This document shows positions 25,809 to 35,583 of a stretch of DNA of 64,000 nt, in pieces. Each line of letters begins with the position of its first letter. Within the stretch, counting starts at the first letter, position 1. The notes under the pieces are model-generated. The model did no database searches. It saw only the letters and a list, made by a program, of their open reading frames with translations, and was not told the DNA's origin. The translations under genes and the position numbers were made by a program. This DNA comes from Pelosinus fermentans DSM 17108 (GTDB taxonomy: Bacteria > Bacillota > Negativicutes > DSM-13327): assembly GCF_000271485.2 (NCBI RefSeq), contig NZ_AKVN02000001.1, positions 4,532,501 through 4,596,500 of the forward strand, in the 5' to 3' direction.

Positions 25809-27224
25809 TTATCGTTTTTCCAACCCATATCTAACAACTTTACGAAAGACTGTCGTTCGATCAATGCCCAAGATTTCAGCTACTTTCTTCCAAGATCCAT
25901 ACTCTTTAAAATTTTCACTTAACAGATATTTTTCGGTCTCCTCTACTGCATCCTTCAATTTTGTTAAACGCTTTGGGGAAAAACTTTTATCCATAATGGT
26001 CTCAGGTACCAGATTCACAGTAATTTCTTCACTTGGTGCCGTTACCATCATACGTTCTATAATATTTTCCAACTCACGCACATTGCCTGGCCACGAGTAC
26101 TCGACTAACTTATCAATCACTTGTGGCATGATTTTTTTGTTAAAACCAAAACGACTATTAAATTTATCAATAAAATGCATGATTAGAAGGGGTACGTCTT
26201 CTTTCCGCTCCCTTAAAGGAGCCAGGTAAATAGGCACGACCATAAGCCGATAGTACAGATCTTCACGAAAAACGCCTTCCTTTACCATCTTCGCAATATT
26301 TCTATGAGTGGCAGCAATAATTCTTGCATTAAAAGTAATTGTCTTGGTACCTCCCACCCTAATAAATTCTTTTTCTTGTATGGCCCTCAGCAATTTCACC
26401 TGTAAAAGTAACGGTAAATCTCCGATTTCATCCAGAAATAGAGTACCGTTATGGGCTAATTCAAATAAACCTGGCTTGCCTTCCTTTCTAGCTCCCGTAA
26501 ATGCTCCCCCCTCATAGCCAAAGAGCTCTGACTCCAGCAATTGTTCCGGAATGGCAGCACAATTAATCTTAATAAACGGCTTAGAGGTTCCTTTTCCCTG
26601 TTTATGAATTAACTTGGCAATTAATTCTTTACCTGTACCTGATTCACCATTAATTAATACGATAGAATCGACATCCGCAATCTTGGTGGCAAGTTCAATT
26701 ACCTGCGCCATCTTAGGGCTTCGGGAAATAATTTCTTTATTTCCAATGTGCAGTGCTCGTAGATGAGATAATTCCGTCTTATACTTCAAAGTTTGTTCTT
26801 TTGTTTTTAATAATTGACTTTGTAAACTCACAAGTTCTGTAATGTCACGTACATTGGTTACGACTCGAAATAAATCACCTTTCTCATCAAATATCGGATT
26901 TCCTGTAACTAAAATCTTGTTATTATTTTTTACGGTTTGATTAATAGTAACGATTTCACGCTTTTCGATCACCAGCAAGGTAACCGATTGGTCATAATAA
27001 CCAGCCGCTACCAGATCTTTTAACTTCTTCCCCAATATCTCACTAGCCCTAATACCTGTAATACGCTCATAAGCAATATTTACACGTAAAACAACGCCTT
27101 TTTCATCTGCAATAAACATTCCATCATAAGATGAACTAATAATCGCCTCTAATTCTTTAAATAATTCTTTAACAGAACTTAATTCAGTAGACACTTTTTC
27201 CATATTTTCAATATCGCCAAGCAT
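25809..27224 (-). CDS. Sigma-54-dependent transcriptional activator (PAS, AAA+, HTH)
   Basis: Enhancer-binding activator of 471 aa. Residues about 20-130 are a PAS sensor domain ([26 protein letters not shown]), about 155-395 the AAA+ domain with Walker A GESGTGKE, the sigma-54 contact GAFTGA, and Walker B LFLDEIGD, and the last 45 residues a Fis-type HTH ([21 protein letters not shown]). The PAS domain probably binds the inducer, such as 4-hydroxybutyrate or a CoA intermediate. It ends 160 bp before the sigma-54 promoter and is the obvious regulator of that operon. GAGAGGG precedes the ATG. Confidence 0.95.
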   Translation of the reverse strand: MLGDIENMEKVSTELSSVKELFKELEAIISSSYDGMFIADEKGVVLRVNIAYERITGIRASEILGKKLKDLVAAGYYDQSVTLLVIEKREIVTINQTVKNNNKILVTGNPIFDEKGDLFRVVTNVRDITELVSLQSQLLKTKEQTLKYKTELSHLRALHIGNKEIISRSPKMAQVIELATKIADVDSIVLINGESGTGKELIAKLIHKQGKGTSKPFIKINCAAIPEQLLESELFGYEGGAFTGARKEGKPGLFELAHNGTLFLDEIGDLPLLLQVKLLRAIQEKEFIRVGGTKTITFNARIIAATHRNIAKMVKEGVFREDLYYRLMVVPIYLAPLRERKEDVPLLIMHFIDKFNSRFGFNKKIMPQVIDKLVEYSWPGNVRELENIIERMMVTAPSEEITVNLVPETIMDKSFSPKRLTKLKDAVEETEKYLLSENFKEYGSWKKVAEILGIDRTTVFRKVVRYGLEKR

Positions 27225-27422
27225 TTATTCCCTCTCCTCACTTACAATTGACCAAATTCTTTTTCTTTCTACTTTCGATATTTTCCGTATTTCACCTGTA
27301 AAAAAATGGATATACTATTGTTCTACTGGAAAATTTTATTATTTTTACAAAAAAGCCTGTTACAGAATTCTAAAGGGATCTGCAAAACCATCTGTCCATG
27401 GTCTGCAGATCAAAATATCTCT

Positions 27423-27812
27423 TTACCGCGCTATATCATCTACATCAAGAGATTCATTGGATACTAAGTGAATCACAATACGATAGGGCAAATTCACAAC
27501 TTGTTGGGGCGGTTTGCTAATCCATCCCGTTTGTACACCAATCTGGCGGGGAGAATCATCTTGCCGTATGCGAATCTTACCATCCTGGACTTCAATAATG
27601 GCATATTCCGTCTCGCCGCCAATACGAATTTCCTCATAGTAGCCTTGCCTTAAGGTAATGGATTTAAACAGCTTATTGTCCACCCGAATTTCAGCAACTG
27701 TATTGGCTTGAGCAGGAAAGAGAATCACACTAAGAATAATTCCTGTAAACGATACTACGCAAAGCATCCCAATCAGCCATTTATCACCTAATGTAAGTCC
27801 TATCTTTTTCAT
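27423..27812 (-). CDS. NusG domain II-containing protein
   Basis: Membrane-anchored or secreted small protein of about 129 aa. A signal-anchor helix (residues about 12-32) is followed by a single beta-rich NusG_II domain: YAIIEVQDGKIRIRQ, then the family's PRQIGVQTGWISKPPQQVV and LPYRIVIHL. Its function is unknown; it is often found near electron-transport or membrane-complex genes in Firmicutes, but not here. I use the second ATG (27812), since GGAGG would touch the first ATG and is 6 nt from the second. Confidence 0.87.
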   Translation of the reverse strand: MKKIGLTLGDKWLIGMLCVVSFTGIILSVILFPAQANTVAEIRVDNKLFKSITLRQGYYEEIRIGGETEYAIIEVQDGKIRIRQDDSPRQIGVQTGWISKPPQQVVNLPYRIVIHLVSNESLDVDDIAR

Positions 27813-28019
27813 CAACATCCTCCAAATGGCTTTAACAATGTAGTGATATTACTACAACTCCCAGTTTATTTAAGTATATAATTATCAATTCTTATCGTCT
27901 TATATAGATTGTATCTAAATTATCCAAGATGTGCAAATTGGATCTCTTCGCCTCCACAATAATGCACATCATAAATGAATCCAAAATGAATTTCTACTTA
28001 TTGTTATATACCATAAAAT

Positions 28020-28053
28020 AGAGCCTTTGACACTAAAACGTGTCAAAGGCTCT
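28020..28053. terminator. Terminator after aldA
   Basis: AGAGCCTTTGACAC and GTGTCAAAGGCTCT form a 14-bp perfect stem around a 6-nt loop, 17 bp beyond the aldA stop. On the minus strand it is followed by ATTTTATGG. Confidence 0.85.
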
Positions 28054-28069
28054 TACTTGATTCATCTCT

Positions 28070-29518
28070 TTATTTTACATTCTGATTATATTGCATATAT
28101 ACCACATGAGTTTGGAGATATTCTTCTAAGCCATGTTTTCCATCAGCACCGCCAATACCAGATTTGCGCCAGCCAGCATGAAAACCTTGCATAGCTTCAA
28201 AGTTTTCCCGATTTACATAGGTTTCACCAAATTTAATCTCTTTACACGCTCTCATGGCAACATCAATATTTTGCGTATAGATGGAGGAAGTCAGTCCAAA
28301 GTCAGAATCATTAGCCAGTTCAATCGCTTCATCTAAATCTTTGAATGTAGCGATGGGTAATACAGGGCCAAAGGTTTCTTTCTGCATAATATCCGTATTT
28401 TGCCTGCAATTGATAAGTACAGTCGGTTCAAAATAAAAGCCTACTCCTCGGTCTGCCCGCTTACCTCCTACAACTAAGGTAGCACCATCTTTAACAGCCT
28501 TCGCAACAGAAGCCTCCACCTGCTCTAACTGCTGTTTACTGACTAAGGGGCCCATATCAATCGTTTCATCCTCTAGTGGGCTGCCATACTTAACATTTTT
28601 CATCGCAACTGTCATTTTAGCAATAAACTGCTCTGCAACGGATTCATGAACATAGACCCGCTCTGCGCAGTTGCAAACTTGACCAGTATTAATAATGCGG
28701 GAAGCACATATGGCTTTCACTGCCAGATCAAGATCTGCATCCGCCATTACAATGGCGGGAGCTTTCCCCCCTAATTCCAAAGAGACCTTCGTCACATTCT
28801 CTGCCGCAGCTCTCATGATAGCAATGCCACCCTCTACGCTTCCCGTAAAGCTTACCATACCAATTTTAGGATGTCCAGCCAGGGCATTCCCCACCACAGA
28901 ACCAGCACCGGATACCAAGTTGAAGACACCTTTCGGCAAGGATGTCTTTGCCACAATCTTGGCAAATTCAAAGGCATTATTAGGTGTTTCGCTGCTTGGC
29001 TTAATGACAATCGTATTTCCTGTGACTAAAGCAGGTGCCAATTTACGAGCAATTAAAAAGAAGGGGAAATTCCAAGGCAGGATTCCACCAATAACACCGA
29101 TTGGTAATTTAAATAGAAAAATATTTTCATTAGGGCGATCACTTTCGATGATCTCACCTTCATAACGCCTGGCAAATTCGGCCATGTAATCCATATAATC
29201 AGCTGTAAAGTTAGCTTCCACTCTGGCAAGGGGCAATATTTTACCTTGTTCTTCGGCTATAATACGGGCGAGTTCTTCCGAATTTTCTCGTATGCCTTGA
29301 GCGATTTCCTTTAGATAGCCAGCACGTACAATAGCTGGAAGCTTCGCCCAAGATTTTTGTGCTTGTTCAGCCGCTTTTACAGCAGTCTCAACATCTTCCC
29401 GCGTTCCTGCAGGGATTTCAGAAACAATGGCTTCAGTGGCTGGATTTATGACCGATATCATTTTTCTTGACTCATTAGCAATAAATTCACCATTAATGAA
29501 CATCTGATAACTTTTCAT
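28070..29518 (-). CDS. aldA: Lactaldehyde/glycolaldehyde-type aldehyde dehydrogenase
   Basis: NAD-dependent aldehyde dehydrogenase of 482 aa, close along its whole length to E. coli AldA, which oxidises L-lactaldehyde and glycolaldehyde. Shared stretches include FTADYMDYMAEFARRYEGE, ILPWNFPFFLIARK (cofactor site) and EAMQGFHAGWRKSGIGG. The catalytic Glu is in VSLELGGKAP and the nucleophilic Cys in NTGQVCNCAERV. AGGAGGCGGAAGG precedes the ATG. It stands alone between terminators, so the source of its substrate is not given by context; oxidation of succinate semialdehyde is an alternative. Confidence 0.93.
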   Translation of the reverse strand: MKSYQMFINGEFIANESRKMISVINPATEAIVSEIPAGTREDVETAVKAAEQAQKSWAKLPAIVRAGYLKEIAQGIRENSEELARIIAEEQGKILPLARVEANFTADYMDYMAEFARRYEGEIIESDRPNENIFLFKLPIGVIGGILPWNFPFFLIARKLAPALVTGNTIVIKPSSETPNNAFEFAKIVAKTSLPKGVFNLVSGAGSVVGNALAGHPKIGMVSFTGSVEGGIAIMRAAAENVTKVSLELGGKAPAIVMADADLDLAVKAICASRIINTGQVCNCAERVYVHESVAEQFIAKMTVAMKNVKYGSPLEDETIDMGPLVSKQQLEQVEASVAKAVKDGATLVVGGKRADRGVGFYFEPTVLINCRQNTDIMQKETFGPVLPIATFKDLDEAIELANDSDFGLTSSIYTQNIDVAMRACKEIKFGETYVNRENFEAMQGFHAGWRKSGIGGADGKHGLEEYLQTHVVYMQYNQNVK

Positions 29519-29808
29519 TTTCCTTCCGCCTCCTACTTTTTACTGTAATCTAAACCAAGCATCTTAGCCTGCAAAGATATTGTCCTGCCCCTTTACCCTT
29601 TTCACCCCACTCTGACAAGCAGGCATCTTTATTTCATATTTTCTCTGTCAAAACCCAATCTCCTTTCCCAATTTCAGGGTTGGCAAAAATTCACCATAAA
29701 TTGGATGAATTCTTACTACTATCATAGAAAAAATGCTGCGCGTCTAAAAATAAAAATTTGAACCGCGAAGATGCGAAGAATATAAAGAACACGAAGATAA
29801 AACGAATT

Positions 29809-29859
29809 GAACCACAAAGGCGCAATGCCGCGGGCAGCGGCATTGCGCCTTTGTGGTTC
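29809..29859. repeat. Perfect 23-bp palindrome, deleted copy of the ACCACAAAGG repeat
   Basis: GAACCACAAAGGCGCAATGC and its continuation CGC are repeated exactly inverted after a 5-nt loop. The arms equal those of the longer copies at 54067 and 56913. On the plus strand it is followed by a T-rich tail (ATTGTTTTTTTG). It lies past the serine acetyltransferase stop and could also terminate transcription. A weaker related stretch (AACCGCGAAGATGCGAAG) precedes it at 29761. I see nothing else in 29519-29904. Confidence 0.85.
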
Positions 29860-29904
29860 ATTGTTTTTTTGTGTAACTAACGCTACATTAATTTTCTCTA
29901 CTCT

Positions 29905-30846
29905 TTAAATCACCCAATCCAAAACAAACTCTTCTTTTACATCCTCTGGTGAATGACCTTTAAATAGTAATTCAGGGTTCTTCACACTGACTTTCGTACC
30001 ATTTGGAACGGATTTCGTAATAAAAGCATTACTGCCTATAACAACACCTTTACCAATAACCGTATCACCGCCTAAGATGGAAGCACCAGAATATACAGTA
30101 ACTTCATCTTCAAGGGTAGGATGACGTTTAGCACCGCGCAGGTTCTGCCCTCCTCTTGTAGATAGAGCTCCTAATGTAACGCCTTGATATATTTTGACAT
30201 TGTTGCCGATCGTACTTGTTTCACCGATTACCACACCTGTTCCATGATCAATAAAAAAATACTTACCAATAGTAGCACCGGGATGAATATCAATCCCCGT
30301 TATAATATGGGCATATTCTGCCATAATCCTCGGTATAAGCGGAACAGACAACAAATATAATTCATGAGCTAAGCGATGAATACTTACTGCGAGAATACCA
30401 GGATAGGAAAATATGATTTCATCCTTATCCCCCGCAGCCGGATCACCATCAAATGCAGCTTGTACATCCATGATTAGGGTATCACGAATTTCCGGTATTT
30501 TGCGTAAAAATGCATAAATAATTTCATCAGCTCTCTTGTCTGCATCCAGTGTGACTTCGCCGTTTTTAATTGCCTCATGTTTTAAAGCGTAGCCGATCTG
30601 CTCATGAAGTTTCTCATGAATTTTAATTAGTAAATCACCAACATGATAGCCAATTGTATCAATAATAAGATTCTGCTTTCCGAAATACCCTGGGAATAAC
30701 AATTCCCTGAGCATATGAATACTCTCAATGATACTGTCCCGGTTCGGAAGAGACGCAGAAGCCACAGGAAAGGCATTCTCTTTATAACTGGCAACAATTG
30801 TGGATACGATGTCACTAATTTGTTCTTGAAATCTCTGGCTCATCAT
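29905..30846 (-). CDS. cysE: Serine O-acetyltransferase
   Basis: Acetylates L-serine with acetyl-CoA to O-acetylserine for cysteine synthesis. The C-terminal half is a left-handed beta-helix with hexapeptide repeats (GIDIHPGATIGKYFFIDHG; GVVIGETSTIGNNVKIYQGV), carrying the catalytic His in IDHGTGVVIGE and the Asp/His of the N-terminal domain (SIHRLAHELY). At 313 aa it belongs to the longer EpsC-like type with an N-terminal helical extension. GAGGTG precedes two adjacent ATGs; the second (30843) has the better spacing. It lies downstream of hypD but after a terminator. Confidence 0.94.
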   Translation of the reverse strand: MMSQRFQEQISDIVSTIVASYKENAFPVASASLPNRDSIIESIHMLRELLFPGYFGKQNLIIDTIGYHVGDLLIKIHEKLHEQIGYALKHEAIKNGEVTLDADKRADEIIYAFLRKIPEIRDTLIMDVQAAFDGDPAAGDKDEIIFSYPGILAVSIHRLAHELYLLSVPLIPRIMAEYAHIITGIDIHPGATIGKYFFIDHGTGVVIGETSTIGNNVKIYQGVTLGALSTRGGQNLRGAKRHPTLEDEVTVYSGASILGGDTVIGKGVVIGSNAFITKSVPNGTKVSVKNPELLFKGHSPEDVKEEFVLDWVI

Positions 30847-31076
30847 TTCACCTCATTCATATTTTTAAAAATGTTGCAGGCAAGGAAAACCATATGATAG
30901 TAGTCCCTGCCTGCAACGAATTTTCTTCTAGCTAATCTTAATTTGTATATACATTAACATTAATTTTATTTTTTATCAATGCTTTACTCTAACCAAAAAA
31001 CAACTTTTTTATTTATCGTGAATTTTTTTTGATATTTTTTCCTGCTATGATTAATGAAATTGTATTTTTCTTGTCA

Positions 31077-31117
31077 GTAAAAAAAGCTGTCTCTCCTATT
31101 TTGCATTTGAGAGACAG
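31077..31117 (-). terminator. Terminator of the hypD operon
   Basis: On the minus strand CTGTCTCTC and GAGAGACAG pair (9 bp) around a 13-nt loop and run into CTTTTTTTAC, immediately after the hypD stop. Confidence 0.9.
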
Positions 31118-31125
31118 TCTTCTTT

Positions 31126-33501
31126 TTAATGAAATCCCTGTTCCGTTCGTTCTATAATTTCATCTTGCAGTTCTTTGCTTAAATTATGGAAATGATCACT
31201 ATAGCCTGCTACACGTACAATTAGATCCTTATAGTCTTCAGGGTGCTTTTGAGCATCCAATAATGTTTTCGAATCAATTACATTAAATTGAATATGATGT
31301 CCATCCAAATTAAAGTAGGTACGAACTAAGGATACCATATTTTCTAACCCTTGGTCACCAGTGACAACAGAAGGAGTAAATTTTTGATTGAGCAAAGTTC
31401 CTCCCGTCTTGATGTGATCCATTTTGGAAGCGGATTTAATAACAGCTGTAGGTCCCTTTCTGTCCGCACCTTTTTCAGGAGATATTCCTTCGGACAAAGG
31501 TTTATAGGCTTTTCGGCCATTAGGACTTGCACCCATCACCGAGCCGAAATATACATGACAGGTAGTGGGCAGCATATCAATGCCGTAAACCCCGCCTTTT
31601 CGGGTCTTTCGTCCCACAACTTCATTATGAAACGCATTAAATCCTTCTACCATAATATCATCAGCATAATCATCATCATTGCCGTATTTAGGAGTCCGAT
31701 TTGCAACTAGGTTATGAATGGTATCATGGCCTACAAAATCATCTTCCAAAGCCTTTAGCAGTTCTTTAATCGTAAAACGTTTCTGGTCAAAAACATTGTA
31801 CTTAATTGCTGACAGACAATCTGTCAGCGTGCCGATGCCCACTCCTTGTATATAATTGGTATTATAAAGAGCTCCGCCTGCGTTATAATCCCTGCCGCTG
31901 GCAATGCACCCGCTGGTAATAATCGATAAGAAAGGCACAGGCATATGCTTTGCATACAAATGCTCAATAATGTGATTGCCTGTAACTTTCACATCGATAA
32001 AATAATGAAGCTGTTTTTTAAAGGCATCGAAGACCTCTTCATAGGTCTTATAATCCTCAGCAAATCCAGTCTTTAGACCCAGCTGCTTTTTGCCTATCGG
32101 ATCAAAGCCATTATTGAGAGTTAATTCCAATACTTTAGGCAGATTAAAATATCCTGTAAGGATGTAGGCCTCTTTGCCAAAAGCACCTGTTTCCACGCAG
32201 CCGCTGGACCCGCCCTGCCGCGCATCTACAATATTTTTTCCTGCTCTTAATAATTCTTCCACAATCGCTTCTGTGTTATAAAAAGCCGGCTGTCCCCAAC
32301 CCTTGCGGGATATTTCGCAGGCTTTCTTAATGAAATTATGAGGCGACTTCTTGCTAATCTGAACATTGGAACTAGGCTGCAATAATCGCATCTCATCCAT
32401 GGTTTCCAAGATTAGATAAGATACTTCATTGACACCATCTGACCCATCATCCTTCACACCGCCAGTATTAAGATTTGCAAAATCCGTATAGGTGCTGCTT
32501 TCTTTTAAGGTAATGCCGACTTTTGGAGGTGCGGGCTGATTGTTAAACTTTACCCATAAACATTGCAGCAGCTCTTTTGCTTTTTCTCTCGTGAGAGTTC
32601 CATCCTCGATACCTTTTTTATAAAAAGGATATAAATGCTGATCCAGCCGTCCAGGGCTTAACGCATCCCAAGGATTGATTTCAGTCGTAACGCCAATATG
32701 CACAAACCAATACATTTGAATCGCCTGGGCAAAGGTTTCTGGTTTATGAGCAGGTACAACCCGGCAATTTGCTGCAATTTCCAGCAAGTCCGCCTTCTTG
32801 TTTTCATCTGCCAAATTTTGAGCCATATCTTTAGCATATTGAGCGTAGCGCTTCCCATATGTCACAATGGCATCACAACATAGCGCCATAGCCTCTAACT
32901 GGCTTTTCTTCTCATAAGCCTGGGGATCTTCCAAGAAATCAAGAGCTTTTATTTGCTCTTGTATCTCAGCTTTAGAATCCAAAAAGCCTTTTGTATACAT
33001 TTTCCCATCTGCTACTGTGTGCCCAGGCCCCCTTTGTTCCATAAATTCTGTGAAAATACCACTTTCATAACACGCTAACCATTCCGCAGACATTTGGGCT
33101 AAGATATTCTTGCGCATGGATCGATTTTCCCAAAAAGGTATAATCTTTTCCTTCTGCATTTTTTTTGCTGCGTCGTCAACCTTAAAGAATATTTTATCTC
33201 TTTGATCCATAACCTCAAGGTCTTCTTCTGTATGACAACAAAGTTCTGGAAAGCTAGGTGCATATTGAGGCTGTTCGCCTTTCTCGCCAACAATAAGTTC
33301 TCCTTCATTAATGCACAGGGTTTTATTCTCCATAATGTGCTGAAAGGTAAGAGCTCGCAATATGGGTGTTTCCACCTTTCCTAAATGTTTTTCATATGCC
33401 TCGGTAACCAGACGTGCTCTTTCAATGGACAAATGGGGTTCTACCGTTAAACTCTGATTCCTAAGTTTTCGAATTCTTTCATTCATACCTCTTTGTTCCA
33501 C
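31126..33501 (-). CDS. hypD: trans-4-hydroxy-L-proline dehydratase (glycyl radical enzyme)
   Basis: Anaerobic radical enzyme that dehydrates trans-4-hydroxy-L-proline to 1-pyrroline-5-carboxylate, which P5C reductase turns into proline. The 791-aa length equals the HypD family. The catalytic thiyl and base are Cys435 and Glu437 in SSGCVETG, His161 is in RGPGHTVADG (His160 in the C. difficile enzyme), and the radical Gly766 is in VRVAGYSDHF near the C-terminus. The sequence GWGQPAFYNTEA and PKYGNDDDYAD are also HypD-like and unlike pyruvate formate-lyase, choline or glycerol lyases. The start is GTG with GGAGGG 6-7 nt before it, 3 bp after the activase stop. Confidence 0.93.
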   Translation of the reverse strand: MEQRGMNERIRKLRNQSLTVEPHLSIERARLVTEAYEKHLGKVETPILRALTFQHIMENKTLCINEGELIVGEKGEQPQYAPSFPELCCHTEEDLEVMDQRDKIFFKVDDAAKKMQKEKIIPFWENRSMRKNILAQMSAEWLACYESGIFTEFMEQRGPGHTVADGKMYTKGFLDSKAEIQEQIKALDFLEDPQAYEKKSQLEAMALCCDAIVTYGKRYAQYAKDMAQNLADENKKADLLEIAANCRVVPAHKPETFAQAIQMYWFVHIGVTTEINPWDALSPGRLDQHLYPFYKKGIEDGTLTREKAKELLQCLWVKFNNQPAPPKVGITLKESSTYTDFANLNTGGVKDDGSDGVNEVSYLILETMDEMRLLQPSSNVQISKKSPHNFIKKACEISRKGWGQPAFYNTEAIVEELLRAGKNIVDARQGGSSGCVETGAFGKEAYILTGYFNLPKVLELTLNNGFDPIGKKQLGLKTGFAEDYKTYEEVFDAFKKQLHYFIDVKVTGNHIIEHLYAKHMPVPFLSIITSGCIASGRDYNAGGALYNTNYIQGVGIGTLTDCLSAIKYNVFDQKRFTIKELLKALEDDFVGHDTIHNLVANRTPKYGNDDDYADDIMVEGFNAFHNEVVGRKTRKGGVYGIDMLPTTCHVYFGSVMGASPNGRKAYKPLSEGISPEKGADRKGPTAVIKSASKMDHIKTGGTLLNQKFTPSVVTGDQGLENMVSLVRTYFNLDGHHIQFNVIDSKTLLDAQKHPEDYKDLIVRVAGYSDHFHNLSKELQDEIIERTEQGFH

Positions 33502-33504
33502 AAT

Positions 33505-34401
33505 TTACCCTCCAATCTGCACTTTATAATTTGCTTGTTGAAACATGGACTGGATCTCTTCCAACCTCAAATCTGACGGTCTTTCTAATACTGGTAAAGG
33601 GCAATTAAGCTTTTTGTACTTCCCCTGCCCCATATGGTGATAGGGTAATAAGTTGATGGAATGGATCTTAAGAGTGGCAATAAAGTCAATGATGTCCTGA
33701 ATTTGTTCATTCTTGGTGTTAATTCCCTCAATAAGCGGCAGCCGTAATTGAATGACTGCATCATGATCAGACAACAATCTTAAATTCTCTAATATTAAAG
33801 CGTTGTCCCGTCCGGTGTAATGTTTATGGTCACCAGAATCCATAAGCTTAATATCATATAAGAATACATCAACATATTTCATAATCCGCAGAAAACTTTC
33901 ACTAGGCGCATAACCGCAAGTATCGATGACAACTGTTATGCCTTGCTCTTTGCATGTTTTCACCAGTTCCTCAACAAAGTCAATTTGGGTCATCACTTCG
34001 CCGCCGGATAAGGTCACCCCCCCGCCTGATTGTTCATAAAAGGCTTTATCCTTATGAATTTCTTGCATTATATCTTGTACGCTGTATTCTTTTCCGGCTA
34101 TTTCTCTGGCATTCTTACAGCAATAATCAATACATATTTCACAAGCGTTGCATTTTTCAGCATCATAAAACAGCTGATGATTATTCTGCCAGGCAGCTTG
34201 CTGACTGCAATGCTTTTCACATTCCCCGCACCGAGTACAACGATCTTTATCAATTAAGATTTCCGCCTGGTAACTTTGACTTTCTGGATTATGACACCAT
34301 TGACAGGTAAGGGGGCATCCTTTGAAAAAGACAGTAGTGCGAATACCAGGACCATCATGTACAGAAAATTTTTGAATGTTAAATAGTAATGCTTTTCTCA
34401 T
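33505..34401 (-). CDS. hypE: Glycyl radical enzyme activase (radical SAM), partner of HypD
   Basis: Installs the glycyl radical on HypD by S-adenosylmethionine cleavage. The radical SAM motif is FFKGCPLTCQWCHNPES (C-X3-C-X2-C, with the CHNPE typical of activases). Between it and the barrel lies a ferredoxin-like insert with two cysteine sets (CTRCGECEKHC and CNACEICIDYC). SGGGVTLSGGEVMTQ is the SAM-binding Gly-rich segment. The 298-aa length is normal. Its stop is 3 bp before hypD and its start 30 bp after the XRE-cupin regulator, so the three form an operon. Confidence 0.95.
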   Translation of the reverse strand: MRKALLFNIQKFSVHDGPGIRTTVFFKGCPLTCQWCHNPESQSYQAEILIDKDRCTRCGECEKHCSQQAAWQNNHQLFYDAEKCNACEICIDYCCKNAREIAGKEYSVQDIMQEIHKDKAFYEQSGGGVTLSGGEVMTQIDFVEELVKTCKEQGITVVIDTCGYAPSESFLRIMKYVDVFLYDIKLMDSGDHKHYTGRDNALILENLRLLSDHDAVIQLRLPLIEGINTKNEQIQDIIDFIATLKIHSINLLPYHHMGQGKYKKLNCPLPVLERPSDLRLEEIQSMFQQANYKVQIGG

Positions 34402-34431
34402 GTAATCACCTCAAACCTATAGAAATAGGTT

Positions 34432-34992
34432 TTACATTTTAAAAGGATTAGGAGAACTAACGACTAGCATCCTTACCATTTTATTCGTATAATTCGCCCA
34501 ATTATGAACCGTAGAGGAATTGTAATGAGCTGAATCTCCGGGAAATACTTCGATTTGTTCATTGTTGATAAAAAGAGTTAAGATTCCCTCTAAGACATAA
34601 ATAAACTCTTCTCCCTCATGAGCGTACTGGCTTATGTCCTCTGCGCTATTGATTGGCAATAATTCTACTAATCGAGGCAGCAAGGTTTTATCAGGCGCAC
34701 CATTCGTCAAATGATAATGGATAAATCGAGAATTCACGACTTGGAATACTTCCTTTTCATAGCTTCGCAAAACATAGCTTTCTTTTTTCGTGGGACTCGT
34801 AAAAAAATAGGTTAGATCAACCCCCAGAACCTGGGCAATTTTTTGCAGTGAATCCGTTGCAATATTGGTCAGCCCTCGCTCTAGCTGAGATAAAAGACCC
34901 GTAGAAAGAGTAGTTCTCTCACTAAGATCCTTTAACGTCATCTTTTTTTGAGTTCGTAATTCTTTTACTTTTTTCCCAATATCTTTATTCAT
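34432..34992 (-). CDS. XRE-family regulator with C-terminal cupin
   Basis: Transcriptional regulator of 186 aa. An XRE helix-turn-helix occupies residues about 7-62 (VKELRTQKKMTLKDLSERTTL; STGLLSQLERGLTNIATDSL), and a cupin sensor the C-terminal half (AHEGEEFIYVLEGILTLFINN; FPGDSAHYNSSTVHNWAN). This architecture usually regulates amino acid catabolism, with the cupin binding a small ligand. It is first in the transcription unit with the activase and hypD, so hydroxyproline or proline is the likely signal. The ribosome binding site is weak (AGCAGG). Confidence 0.9.
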   Translation of the reverse strand: MNKDIGKKVKELRTQKKMTLKDLSERTTLSTGLLSQLERGLTNIATDSLQKIAQVLGVDLTYFFTSPTKKESYVLRSYEKEVFQVVNSRFIHYHLTNGAPDKTLLPRLVELLPINSAEDISQYAHEGEEFIYVLEGILTLFINNEQIEVFPGDSAHYNSSTVHNWANYTNKMVRMLVVSSPNPFKM

Positions 34993-35287
34993 ATTTGTGC
35001 CTGCTCTTTCTTATTTTTGAGTTTATAAAAAAATAAGTATTCTTCTAAGAATACTATATAACAAGAGATTCTATTTTTCAATCATTTTTTCATTAAAATG
35101 AATTTAATTTTATTTAGATGAAAAAATGATTGATTTTCAGTTTTTTAAAGACATTATACACAAATATAATTCATTTTAGTGAATTACATTTGATAGTAAC
35201 TGTAAAAATAACACTAATGCATCCTTTTGTCATTATCAAGAAAAGTCATAAAAAGAACATAGAAAATGCGTGAAAAAAAAGATAAAA
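34993..35287. other. AT-rich intergenic region, promoter area of the hypD operon
   Basis: Very AT-rich with several ATTTTCATTTTTT-like stretches and AATGAATTTAATTTTATT and similar runs, presumably holding the promoter and operator of the XRE regulator. A loose inverted pair ATGAAAAAATGATTGA/TCAATCATTTTTTCAT (35077-35133) flanks an AT core and is a candidate operator. I could not assign promoter boxes with confidence. Confidence 0.45.
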
Positions 35288-35359
35288 GAACCGCAGAGAT
35301 GCAGAGAACACAGAGAAAGATAGATAGGGTTAAAAATCCCCTCTGCGTCTCTGCGGTTA
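35288..35359. repeat. GAACCGCAGAG-type dispersed palindromic repeat
   Basis: AACCGCAGAGATGCAGAG and CTCTGCGTCTCTGCGGTT are inverted with one mismatch around a 34-nt AT-rich centre. It is the same design as 58517-58602 and related in sequence to the ACCACAAAGG copies. Confidence 0.8.
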
Positions 35360-35380
35360 AATCGTTCTATTTGCTCTGTT

Positions 35381-35446
35381 TGTCACGAGCATAGCGAAGC
35401 AATCCCCTCCTTGTTAAGAGATTGCTTCGCTATGCTCGCAATGACA
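35381..35446. repeat. GAGCATAGCGAAGCAATC dispersed palindromic repeat
   Basis: CGAGCATAGCGAAGCAATC (35386-35404) is repeated exactly inverted at 35420-35438, flanked by TGTCA on both sides. It belongs with the copies at 45957-46004 and the half-copies at 10741 and 41231. Confidence 0.8.
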
Positions 35447-35540
35447 GTTTCATGTTACATTTTCTTCGCATTCTTTGCCCTTCTTAGCGCCTTCGCAGTT
35501 CATCAGTTTTTTCACAACGTTTTATATTTATTTATCAATA

Positions 35541-35581
35541 AAAAAAGATTTGAACTTTGACGGTTCAAATCTTTTTATTAA
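35541..35581 (-). terminator. Terminator of the PAS histidine kinase gene
   Basis: On the minus strand AAAAAGATTTGAACC and GTTCAAATCTTTTT pair around a short loop and end in a T-rich tail, just after the kinase stop at 35584. Confidence 0.88.
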
Positions 35582-35583
35582 TT

